Shown one piece after another: positions 23,288 through 30,631 of a DNA stretch of 62,542 bases (its first letter is position 1; each line of letters starts with the position of its first letter). The DNA lies in assembly GCA_030649165.1 (NCBI GenBank), contig JAUSGG010000072.1:1-62542 (forward strand), read 5' to 3'. The notes below the pieces were generated by a model that saw nothing but the letters and a program-made list of their open reading frames with translations, searched no databases and was not told where the DNA came from. Source of the stretch: Armatimonadota bacterium (GTDB lineage Bacteria; Armatimonadota; UBA5829; JAUSEB01). Both the position numbers and the translations under genes were made by a program.

Positions 23288-24697
23288 CTACAAACCTTCC
23301 TTCTGCCCTCTCTGTGTCTTCAACTCCCGCGCCTGAAGCGCCTCGGCGGCCTTGGGCGAGCCGATGCGCAGCGTATCGTACGCCTGCTGTGAGCTCTCAA
23401 ACGGCCCGCCCTGGCCGTGCCAGTTCAGGTTCGTGTAGATCGGGTTGGGGCGGCCTGTCTCTCGCTCGCGTTTGGCGATATGCGCCTGCATCCGCGCCTC
23501 CAAGTCGGCAACTACATCAGGACGCGCCTCCGCCAGATTGTTGTACTCCTCCGGGTCGTCGATAAGATTGTAAAGCTCGATCTCCGGTTTGAAGTGGAAA
23601 TCCGGCTCCAGCGCGTGGATCAGCTTCCACTCCGGCGTCCGCCAGCCGTGTTTGCGCATCCACGTCGCCTCCGTGATGTAATACTCGTCCCGCGGCGGAA
23701 GCTGTTCGCCCTTCATCAGCGGGACCAGGCTGCGTCCGTCGAATTTAATACCGGCGTCTATCCCCATCAGGTCCAGGATGGTCGGCGTCACGTCCTGCAG
23801 GCCGCAATAGTCCGGCAATCGCGTTCCCGCGGGCACGACCCCCGGCCAATGGAACGCCAGCGGCACGTGAAGAGTTGCGTCGTACATGCTGTGGTGGTCG
23901 AAATAGCAGTCATGGTCGAAAAGGGTCTCGCCGTGGTCGGAATCGATCACGATCAGCGTGTCCTCCGTAAGCCCGAGCGACTCGATGGCCGTGAACAGAA
24001 TAGCTATGCAGGCGTCCATGTACGCTAATTCGCCATCGTACTGCGCGATGATGTAATCCTTATCGGTGCAGCCCGGCGGGAACCAGCTCTGGAAATAGTA
24101 AGTGAAAGGCAGGAAGTCGTAAACCGGTTGGAGAGATTTGTTGTTCGGATCCAGTTCATTGCCGTGGTAGAACATCCGCTCGAACGGCTGCGGCGGGAGA
24201 TACGGCGAGTGCGGGTCCATGTGCCGCAGGAACAGGAAAAACGGCTTGTCCTCCGAGGCCAAGCGCTCGAGTTCCGGAATAGTGACCTCATTGAGGTTCT
24301 CGGCTTTCCGGCTGCGGCCTTCCTCCCACGAGCCCCATCCCTTGAAGTCGATATAGCTCTGGAACCCTCGTGCCGCCGGATTTCCGCTGAACCCGACGCA
24401 GGTGGTGTTGTAGTCCCGCTCGCCGAGGATCTCCGCAAGCGTCTTCACGTGCCCGCCCATAGCGCCCTGATGCCGCAAGGCAACGACGTCCGTGCCAAAC
24501 ACGTCCATCCCCGTCAACATCGACCCATACCCGGGGGTAGTCGGAATATGGGGGCTGTACGCCTTCTCGCAGATAGTGCCTTTGGAGGCCAGCTTGTCCA
24601 TATGCGGGGTGGTCAGCCTGGGGTATCCGTACAAGCTCATGTGGTCAGCTCGCATACTGTCGATACCAAAGAATATTAGGTTGGGTTTACTGCGCAT
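23288..24697 (-). CDS. Sulfatase-fold hydrolase with Thr in place of formylglycine Cys
   Basis: The 469-residue protein belongs to the alkaline phosphatase/sulfatase superfamily: metal-binding FFGIDSMRADH at the N-terminus and DSDHGETLFDH about two thirds in. The usual CxPxR nucleophile motif reads TTPGY (Thr53-Tyr57) before GSMLTG, so formylglycine cannot form and Thr may act as nucleophile, as in phosphotransferase-type members. No signal peptide is seen; it is probably cytoplasmic. The ATG follows AAGGAG. It lies 11 bases after the isomerase gene in one operon. Confidence 0.85.
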   Translation of the reverse strand: MRSKPNLIFFGIDSMRADHMSLYGYPRLTTPHMDKLASKGTICEKAYSPHIPTTPGYGSMLTGMDVFGTDVVALRHQGAMGGHVKTLAEILGERDYNTTCVGFSGNPAARGFQSYIDFKGWGSWEEGRSRKAENLNEVTIPELERLASEDKPFFLFLRHMDPHSPYLPPQPFERMFYHGNELDPNNKSLQPVYDFLPFTYYFQSWFPPGCTDKDYIIAQYDGELAYMDACIAILFTAIESLGLTEDTLIVIDSDHGETLFDHDCYFDHHSMYDATLHVPLAFHWPGVVPAGTRLPDYCGLQDVTPTILDLMGIDAGIKFDGRSLVPLMKGEQLPPRDEYYITEATWMRKHGWRTPEWKLIHALEPDFHFKPEIELYNLIDDPEEYNNLAEARPDVVADLEARMQAHIAKRERETGRPNPIYTNLNWHGQGGPFESSQQAYDTLRIGSPKAAEALQARELKTQRGQKEGL

Positions 24698-24708
24698 CGT
24701 AACTCCTT

Positions 24709-25509
24709 TCAACGTCCGCCCAGTGATTTCAGACACGCGTTCAGATATCCATAGCTTTCCGCCGCGATAATAGACACTTCGGCCAATTCCAACGCATTCG
24801 CCCCGATGACTTCCAGGCAGACCGGCCCCGAGTACCGGCCCTCCACCATCACCTTGCAGTAAGCCATCAAGTCGATATCTCCGCGCCCGCAGGCCTGGTT
24901 TTGCGGCGATCCCGGCCCGGGTCCCGAATCCGGACAGTCGCGGATATGGATGTGTTTGACGCGAGGCAAGACGTCCGAAAGAGCCTTTGCCGGATCTTCC
25001 CCCGCGCGGTAGATATGGCTCGGATCCATATCCACGCCGAACGCCGGCGATTTGATCTTCTCCATCGCGCGGAGAGTCGTCGGCGTGTTGTAGATCGACG
25101 CGCCGACGTGCGCCTTGCAGCACAGCATCCCGCCGTATGACTCGGCCTTTTCCGACATTTTGGCGATCAGGTCTGTCTGCCGCTCCAAATCCTCCTCCAC
25201 GCCGCTCTGACCACCAGGGCCGATGTTGACCACGGGAATGCCGATCTCAGCCCCCGCCTCGAATGCTTTGATGAGCCGGTCTTCATCCAGAGCGGCCTCT
25301 TCCATAGACAGGAACTCCAGGCCGTTGTCCGCGACGATCTGCTTCAATTCAGCAGACTGCTCCCGCCAGCGGTCCAGATCGAGATGCTCGCACATCCCCT
25401 TGATGGCCGAAATCTCAATACCATCGTAACCGGCCAGGGCTATATGCTTGGCTGCGGTAGCAAAGTCGAATCCGCCGAATAGGACGGAATTGACGCCGAG
25501 CTTTATCAT
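24709..25509 (-). CDS. Sugar phosphate isomerase/epimerase, TIM barrel
   Basis: A 266-residue xylose-isomerase-like TIM-barrel enzyme. Metal-site residues appear in FLSMEEA, VDMDPSHIY, HIHIRDC and VCLEVIG. I choose the ATG of MIKLGVNSVLFGG, which has GGAGAGG upstream; the longer frame carries unrelated residues. It leads the minus-strand operon that continues with the Thr-type sulfatase-fold enzyme, the four-helix protein and the Gfo/Idh/MocA oxidoreductase. Isomerase plus oxidoreductase is a common pairing in secondary sugar catabolism. Confidence 0.85.
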   Translation of the reverse strand: MIKLGVNSVLFGGFDFATAAKHIALAGYDGIEISAIKGMCEHLDLDRWREQSAELKQIVADNGLEFLSMEEAALDEDRLIKAFEAGAEIGIPVVNIGPGGQSGVEEDLERQTDLIAKMSEKAESYGGMLCCKAHVGASIYNTPTTLRAMEKIKSPAFGVDMDPSHIYRAGEDPAKALSDVLPRVKHIHIRDCPDSGPGPGSPQNQACGRGDIDLMAYCKVMVEGRYSGPVCLEVIGANALELAEVSIIAAESYGYLNACLKSLGGR

Positions 25510-25622
25510 AATGTCCTCTCCTATGTTCAGTAGATATGATCGTTTAACTCGTTCGATGGCAGGGGCGCTGATACCTCCCGCGAAACGAGTCGGACTCAAC
25601 CTGACGTTTTCTCACCTCAGCC

Positions 25623-25651
25623 TTGACTTGGAGCATCTGCTATGTTAGATT
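25623..25651 (+). promoter_or_regulatory. Likely promoter for the DUF4926 gene
   Basis: TTGACT and TAGATT are separated by 17 bases, ending about 37 bases before the ATG. Confidence 0.5.
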
Positions 25652-25688
25652 GCGTTTGTTTGGACTGGAACGGAAAGGAGATGCGGGC

Positions 25689-25907
25689 ATGAGCGCTAAG
25701 ATTGAAGTCCTAAACGTCGTGGCCTTGACTCAGGATATCCCGGAGCATAGCCTCCTTAGGGGGCAAGTCGGCACGGTCGTCGAAATACTGGCCCCCGGCG
25801 TATACGAGGTCGAGTTCAGCGACGACAACGGCAAGACTTACGCAACCGCCAGTGTCCGCGAAGACAAGCTCATGCTACTGCACCTTCGTCCCGTCAAAGC
25901 AGCTTAG
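25689..25907 (+). CDS. DUF4926 domain protein
   Basis: A 72-residue protein with the DUF4926 pattern: VLNVVALTQDIPEHSLLRGQVGTVVE, then YEVEFSDDNGKTYA. The fold is a small SH3-like barrel. These proteins often neighbour toxin-like genes, but none is adjacent here. GGAG lies nine bases before the chosen ATG. It is a single-gene unit between two minus-strand operons. Confidence 0.85.
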   Translation: MSAKIEVLNVVALTQDIPEHSLLRGQVGTVVEILAPGVYEVEFSDDNGKTYATASVREDKLMLLHLRPVKAA

Positions 25908-25931
25908 CGGTCTCTCACTGGGTAGTCGTCC

Positions 25932-25948
25932 CTTCAACCCTCAACAAT
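25932..25948. repeat. Short period-7 array
   Basis: CAACCCT and CAACAAT lie within ten bases of the stop of the second oxidoreductase gene. Confidence 0.4.
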
Positions 25949-26938
25949 TCACAGGTCCACTATCGCGTGCGTCTCCCACGACTCAATCGCCGCTTCGATC
26001 ACCTTCTGCACCTTCAGCGCGTCCGCGCCGGAGCCGTTGACCTTGTCATACGTGACACCGGCTTCGAGCTGATCTACCCAATCACCGATCCGGCTCTTGA
26101 ACGTTTCGCCAAAAGAACGCATCCCGCCGAGATAGCTGTAGGTTTCGGTCTCTATGCTGTTGCGCGGGAAGAAGGTCAACTGCTCGCAGGCATCCTCGAT
26201 CACAAACCGCCCCGCGGACCCTACCACCTCGCATCGCTCCAGGCCGTAGCTGGCGCCGGCGTCGTAACTGCCGGTCAGATTTCCCACCACGCCGTTTTCG
26301 AAATGCAGGAGGACCTGTGCGTTTGACCAGATCGCGCGGCCCTCGCCCTTCATCATAAACGCCGCCACGCTCTTGATGTCTCCACAGAAGTAACGCATAA
26401 CGTCCAGCGAGTGCGGATGAAGGGCGCGTAGATGAAACCACGGCGAGGTCTCGATTGGGTTGTTGATCCACATCCGCATATTGATTATGGCGAGCTTGCC
26501 GAGGCGGCCGGTGTCAACCCAATCTTTAGCGCGAAGCGCCGCCGGGGTGAAGCGATGGTTCAGGTTGACGGCGTACGGCAGTTTCTTGCTCTTTGCCAGG
26601 GCAACCATTTGCTCCCCTTCGTCAACCCTGTTTGAGATAGGCTTCTCTCCGAGGACAGGAATTCCGCCCTCTAGCAGTTCCATCGTGGGGGTAAAGTGAT
26701 CGCCGCCGTTCTCTTCGCCTCTGGCGCACATGCTGCAGGCGTCCAGATCGATTCCACTCGCCAGCATTTCCTTGACGCTGTAGAAGGGCCGGGCGCCAAA
26801 CCTCTCAGCGGCAGCGTCGGCCTTCTCCTTTATGATGTCGCAGACCGCGACAAGCTCGACTTTCGGATTGTTCTTGTAGACGTCGGCGTGCACACTACCG
26901 ATATTGCCGACTCCAACGACGCCGATTTTCAAAGCCAT
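25949..26938 (-). CDS. Gfo/Idh/MocA family oxidoreductase (paralogue)
   Basis: A 329-residue dehydrogenase with the Rossmann motif GVVGVGNIGSVHADVY at residues 6-21, EKPISN, and NHRFTPAALRAKDW. It is clearly paralogous to the 22 kb oxidoreductase: both have HADVY, a VCDII-type strand, and LNPHSIDMMRHYCGDI versus LHPHSLDVMRYFCGDI. GGAGG precedes the chosen ATG; the longer frame is not family sequence. The substrate is unknown. Confidence 0.88.
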   Translation of the reverse strand: MALKIGVVGVGNIGSVHADVYKNNPKVELVAVCDIIKEKADAAAERFGARPFYSVKEMLASGIDLDACSMCARGEENGGDHFTPTMELLEGGIPVLGEKPISNRVDEGEQMVALAKSKKLPYAVNLNHRFTPAALRAKDWVDTGRLGKLAIINMRMWINNPIETSPWFHLRALHPHSLDVMRYFCGDIKSVAAFMMKGEGRAIWSNAQVLLHFENGVVGNLTGSYDAGASYGLERCEVVGSAGRFVIEDACEQLTFFPRNSIETETYSYLGGMRSFGETFKSRIGDWVDQLEAGVTYDKVNGSGADALKVQKVIEAAIESWETHAIVDL

Positions 26939-27302
26939 TGATGTATTTCCTCCATTCCTTCGGACGCTCGCAAACAGAGGCAGTATACGGAAACACAAGA
27001 CGACTGTCAACGCCAAAATCGATTTATTGGCAGAGGAAAGAAGTGGAGAAAGCGCGAAAGAAGTAGTAGATACATTCCATCGGTTGCTTCAATTGTGGAA
27101 GGCCGCCGATTGAACAAGCCGCAAGAGCTTGTCTGGCTTCGAGCCTGCTTAGCCGCTACAAATCTGGGTATGCTAATAGTTAACCGCGTTTAGCAGCGCC
27201 ACGATTTCGGCAAAACTATTCATGATCTTCTTTTTCTCGATGGGGAACCACGATAACCACGTCGCGTAAGGAAACTTATCACAGCCAAGGAGGGTAAACA
27301 CG
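26939..27302. other. Intergenic region without a recognised gene
   Basis: No supported coding region. It holds a short ACAAGC/GCTTGT hairpin near 27.11-27.14 kb and, at its end, the AAGGAGG Shine-Dalgarno of the BON gene. No convincing promoter was found. Confidence 0.5.
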
Positions 27303-27551
27303 ATGGATATTCGTGAACAGGTAATGGCTGGGTTGATTCGTACTCGTTTGTGCGAGGACAGGCGCACCGGCGGGCAGCCCATCGATGTGCTGGTCGCAAA
27401 CGGTGACGTTTATCTTCTGGGCCAGGTGGACAGCGAAGACCAGCGAATGGCGGCGGAGACCATAGTCAGAGGCTTGGTTGGTGTTCGCCAGATTGTGGAC
27501 AAGGTTGTCGTTCGCGTCCACAGGGCCAGTGCGCAGTACTCTTCGGCGTAG
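27303..27551 (+). CDS. BON domain protein
   Basis: An 82-residue single BON domain: INVLV-like strand (IDVLVANGDVYLLGQVD) followed by a helix (DQRMAAETIVRGLVGVRQIVDKVVV). BON domains bind phospholipid or mediate contacts with membrane and surface proteins. There is no signal peptide, so it is cytoplasmic or leaderless. The AAGGAGG Shine-Dalgarno is strong. It is monocistronic. Confidence 0.8.
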   Translation: MDIREQVMAGLIRTRLCEDRRTGGQPIDVLVANGDVYLLGQVDSEDQRMAAETIVRGLVGVRQIVDKVVVRVHRASAQYSSA

Positions 27552-27746
27552 TCAATAACAATGATCTGCGTATTTCCCCCTGTAATTGCCTCTTGCCCGT
27601 GCTGCTTATTCGACCAAAGCAGACGCCATTGTCGCACGTACTCCTGAAGGACCTTCCGCGCACGCCGGTTTAACCTCCCTAAGGCCGGGGTACTCTGTAC
27701 CGGGCTATATTAGCGGTCGAGCACAATCTGCCCCTCCTTCGAAAAT

Positions 27747-27766
27747 AGCCGGCTACGGCTGTTTTC
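27747..27766 (+). terminator. Possible intrinsic terminator
   Basis: AGCCG-GCTA-CGGCT followed by GTTTTCC. A second small hairpin (ATGTCCC-GAA-GGGACAT) lies 10 bases on. The whole 27.55-27.90 kb gap has no supported gene. Confidence 0.5.
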
Positions 27767-27897
27767 CTCTATAGTGATGTCCCGAAGGGACATGCATGAT
27801 TCCTAAGAAAGCCTGTTTCTGCCGAAAATTCTCATGGCAATCGTTTCGCGTAACTATGGCTCGGATTCGATTGTCTTATCATGTAGAGGTTCACGTG

Positions 27898-28242
27898 ATG
27901 TGGAAAAAGGAACTCGAAGTCACTCAATATGACCGACGCGCGGTAGTCAGGGCCCCAGGGTCTCTGGGGAAGGATACCGCGGAACACGTTCGCGCCATGA
28001 TGCTTTCCTGCCTCAACAAGGGCGACACGCATGTGGTGCTCGACATGGAAGCTGTTCCATACATAAACAGCGATGGCCTTCGGATGCTTCAGGACGTCGT
28101 CGAACAGGCGGAGACCCGTGAAGCCTCCCTGGCTCTTGCCAATCCGAACGACAGCGTGCTGCGCACTCTCACCATGACCCGCATGGACAAGCTTCTGCCA
28201 ATCTATGCGTCCGTAGAGGAAGCCCTCCGGAAAAAAACGTAG
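27898..28242 (+). CDS. STAS domain protein (anti-sigma factor antagonist type)
   Basis: The 114-residue protein is a stand-alone STAS domain, as in SpoIIAA/RsbV: LEVTQYDRRAVVRAPGSL, then VVLDMEAVPYINSDGLRMLQ. These proteins bind anti-sigma factors and are switched by Ser phosphorylation. The phospho-acceptor segment usually reads D-S-S-G; here it is N57-S58-D59-G60, with an acidic residue at the usual acceptor position. No kinase or sigma gene lies nearby. A strong terminator follows. Confidence 0.82.
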   Translation: MWKKELEVTQYDRRAVVRAPGSLGKDTAEHVRAMMLSCLNKGDTHVVLDMEAVPYINSDGLRMLQDVVEQAETREASLALANPNDSVLRTLTMTRMDKLLPIYASVEEALRKKT

Positions 28243-28275
28243 CCCGCGGTGGACTGCAAGGCTGCCGACTGTGAA

Positions 28276-28326
28276 GCAGGCAAAGCAAGCTGAGGGTCAT
28301 CTGAAGCTTGCTTCAGCCTGCTTTTT
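28276..28326 (+). terminator. Strong intrinsic terminator after the STAS gene
   Basis: GCAGGC/GCCTGC closes a stem that continues with AAGCAAGCT/AGCTTGCTT, followed by TTTTTCCGTTTTT. Confidence 0.85.
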
Positions 28327-28481
28327 CCGTTTTTATGGGCCAGTCGCTTATGGCGAGCAGGTAACTCGAGAGCGCAAGCCGAACTATCTTCTGCGTGCGA
28401 TTGAAACAGCCGGGGTTTCAGTTAGCCGGGCATTGGAAAAATATAACGGACGCGATTTTCCGTGGAAGGAGCCAACGAGCT

Positions 28482-29411
28482 ATGCCGTTAGTGGCCGGCA
28501 AGGATTTGCTGACGCAGGCCGACGCCGAGGGCTACGCGGTGGGCGCTTTCAACGCCATCAATATGGAGACCGCTCAGTCGATCATCCAGGCGGCGGAAGA
28601 GGAGAATAGTCCCGTCATCATACAGGTGACGCAGACAACTCTCGCCTATACGGAGCCGGAGGAATTGGCGGCCCTGATACGCGCTCTGATCGAAAAGGCG
28701 AAGGTTCCCGTGGCGATGCATCTGGATCACGGGCGGACCTTCGAGATCGTCGTAAAATTCCTCAGGCTGGGGTTTACCTCAGTGATGATCGATGGATCAC
28801 TGCAGGCCGACGGCAAAACTCCGAGGACATATCAGGAAAACGTCGAGGTAACGAAGCTGGCCGCGCGCGCCGCGCACGCGGTGGGAGTCACTGTGGAGGC
28901 GGAACTGGGTCGTTTGGGTCAGATCGGAACGGAGATACCCGAGTCTGATGCCGAAAACGCCCTCACGGACCCCGATATGGCGGCCAGATTTGTGGAGGAG
29001 ACCGGCGTGGACTCGCTGGCGGTTGCAATAGGCACCACTCACGGCCTGTTCAAGGGTTCTCCGACTATAGTGCACGACCGGCTGCGAAAGATTGATGAAA
29101 AGGTCAGTGTCCCGCTCGTGATGCACGGCGGCACCGGCGTGCCGGATGACGCTGTGCGGAAGGCGATCGATTTTGGCATCCGCAAGGTCAACATCGATAC
29201 GCAGATACGCGTCGCTTTCTACGAGACAATGGCGGGATTGATAGATCAAGCGCAAAAGGAGCACGCCGAGGCCGACACGGCTGGACAGGTCCGCAAATAT
29301 GACATCCGGAAGCTGCTGAAACCGGCGCGCGACGCCATGCGCGAAGCCGTGAAGGGCCGCATCCGCGTGTTCGGCAGTTCCGGCAAAGCGAGCGCATTCA
29401 CCGGCGTGTAG
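28482..29411 (+). CDS. fba: Class II fructose/tagatose-bisphosphate aldolase
   Basis: A 309-residue zinc-dependent aldolase that cleaves ketose 1,6-bisphosphates to dihydroxyacetone phosphate and glyceraldehyde 3-phosphate. Signature HLDHG (His80, Asp82, His83), GAFN near residue 21, GTTHG, and HGGTGVPDDAVRKAI followed by VNIDTQI. GGAAGGAG lies 10 bases before the ATG; the longer frame upstream is not family sequence. Fructose versus tagatose specificity cannot be judged. It probably joins sugar breakdown in this region to glycolysis. Confidence 0.92.
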   Translation: MPLVAGKDLLTQADAEGYAVGAFNAINMETAQSIIQAAEEENSPVIIQVTQTTLAYTEPEELAALIRALIEKAKVPVAMHLDHGRTFEIVVKFLRLGFTSVMIDGSLQADGKTPRTYQENVEVTKLAARAAHAVGVTVEAELGRLGQIGTEIPESDAENALTDPDMAARFVEETGVDSLAVAIGTTHGLFKGSPTIVHDRLRKIDEKVSVPLVMHGGTGVPDDAVRKAIDFGIRKVNIDTQIRVAFYETMAGLIDQAQKEHAEADTAGQVRKYDIRKLLKPARDAMREAVKGRIRVFGSSGKASAFTGV

Positions 29412-29453
29412 GCGCTGGGATCTAACTAAGAAAGCAGTAAAGCTGGGAAAACT

Positions 29454-29564
29454 CGATCGCGTATCGATCGCGCGCGATATACCATCGCGCGCGTGCGAAA
29501 CAGAATCGCGGGATTTGATATATCTGGATTCTATTTCGGGCGTCGTTGCAAATAACGCCCGATC
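29454..29564. repeat. Cloverleaf-type dispersed repeat, copy 1
   Basis: A 100-base element with three arms: CGCGCGAT-ATACC-ATCGCGCG, CGAAACAGAATC pairing with GATTCTATTTCG, and GGGCGT pairing with ACGCCC (the last two on the reverse orientation). An inverted second copy at 36.6 kb is about 85-90 percent similar by eye. Confidence 0.8.
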
Positions 29565-29609
29565 TATGGACCTATAGCCGGTTGGCTTCCTGGCCAGCAA
29601 AGCAACGGA

Positions 29610-30626
29610 GTGATCAAAGTACAAGCTGATCTCGACAGCACGGACAAAGTCCTGCTGAATACCCTGCAAACGGAGTTTCCACTTTCCCTGAAGCCGTTCC
29701 ACTGGCTTGCCCGGCGGCTTGGCGTCACGGAAGAGGAGATCATCGGTCGAACACGTCGGCTCAAGGAAGCGGACATCCTCAGGCAGATCAGCGCCATATT
29801 CGACTCCCGGGCATTGGGATATTCGAGCGTCCTCGTCGCGATGAAGATTGACCCATCTCGCCTGGATTCAGGCGCCGAGACCGTCAACCGCCATTCCGGC
29901 GTCAGTCACAACTATGCCAGGGACCACGAGTTCAACCTCTGGTTCACCCTTACTACGCCGCCTGGGGTATCGATCGAAGATGAGGCGCAAAGGCTCGGTT
30001 CCGAAGCCGGCGCCAAGGCCGTCCGGTTGCTTCCAACGGTGAGGCTATTCAAGATCGGGGTGGCTTTCGACATGACCGACTCGGACGACGCCCGCGTGGC
30101 CCCCTCCAATCAAGTTGCCGCGACCCGGTCGCCGTCCGCGGAGAAACTCACTCGTGACGAGATAAAGGCGGTTCGCGCGCTGCAGGAAGATTTGCCCCTG
30201 GAGACGCGGCCCTTCAAACGGCTGGCGGAGCGGTTTGAGATGACTGAGGACCAGATTCTGGATATGGCGAGGTCTTTCATCGGCAGAGGCATCATGCGCC
30301 GTTACGCTGGTACGCTCCGTCACCGCGCCGCGGGTTTCAGGGCGAACGCAATGGGAGTGTGGGTTGTCCCGGAGGACCGAGTGGAAGAGGTTGGGCAGGT
30401 GATGGCCGGTTTCGCCGCGGTCAGTCACTGCTATCAGCGTCCCACTTACCCGGATTGGCCCTATTCACTGTTCACTATGATCCACGGACGCTCCAGGGCC
30501 GAGTGCGAAGCCGTTGCTCGGGAGATTTCCGACGCCGCCGGGATAGCAGAGTATCGTTTACTATTCAGCGCTAAAGAGTATAAAAAGATTAGAGTGAGGT
30601 ATTTCGACGAGGTCGGTGTGGAGTGA
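29610..30626 (+). CDS. ahbAB: Fused siroheme decarboxylase AhbA-AhbB
   Basis: The 338-residue protein is two Lrp/AsnC-like units in tandem. The first half carries HNYARDHEFNLWFTL and the second HCYQRPTYPDWPYSLFTMIHG, the signatures of the AhbA/NirD and AhbB/NirL sides. AhbA and AhbB together decarboxylate siroheme to didecarboxysiroheme for haem or haem d1. They are usually separate genes; here one chain holds both with a linker (VAATRSPSAEKL). The start is a GTG with poor spacing from GGAG. A GTGA overlap couples it to the next gene. No ahbC or ahbD is in the window. Confidence 0.85.
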   Translation: MIKVQADLDSTDKVLLNTLQTEFPLSLKPFHWLARRLGVTEEEIIGRTRRLKEADILRQISAIFDSRALGYSSVLVAMKIDPSRLDSGAETVNRHSGVSHNYARDHEFNLWFTLTTPPGVSIEDEAQRLGSEAGAKAVRLLPTVRLFKIGVAFDMTDSDDARVAPSNQVAATRSPSAEKLTRDEIKAVRALQEDLPLETRPFKRLAERFEMTEDQILDMARSFIGRGIMRRYAGTLRHRAAGFRANAMGVWVVPEDRVEEVGQVMAGFAAVSHCYQRPTYPDWPYSLFTMIHGRSRAECEAVAREISDAAGIAEYRLLFSAKEYKKIRVRYFDEVGVE

Positions 30627-30631
30627 GCGCG

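Noticed and set aside
23288-25123. Longer 611-residue reading of the sulfatase-fold gene
   Set aside because: The first 140 residues overlap the isomerase gene in another frame; the ATG at 24697 has a good AAGGAG and begins with family sequence.
27016-27170. Short plus-strand frame ending VDTFHRLLQLWKAAD
   Set aside because: It is mostly antisense to the oxidoreductase start and has no domain or ribosome-binding site.
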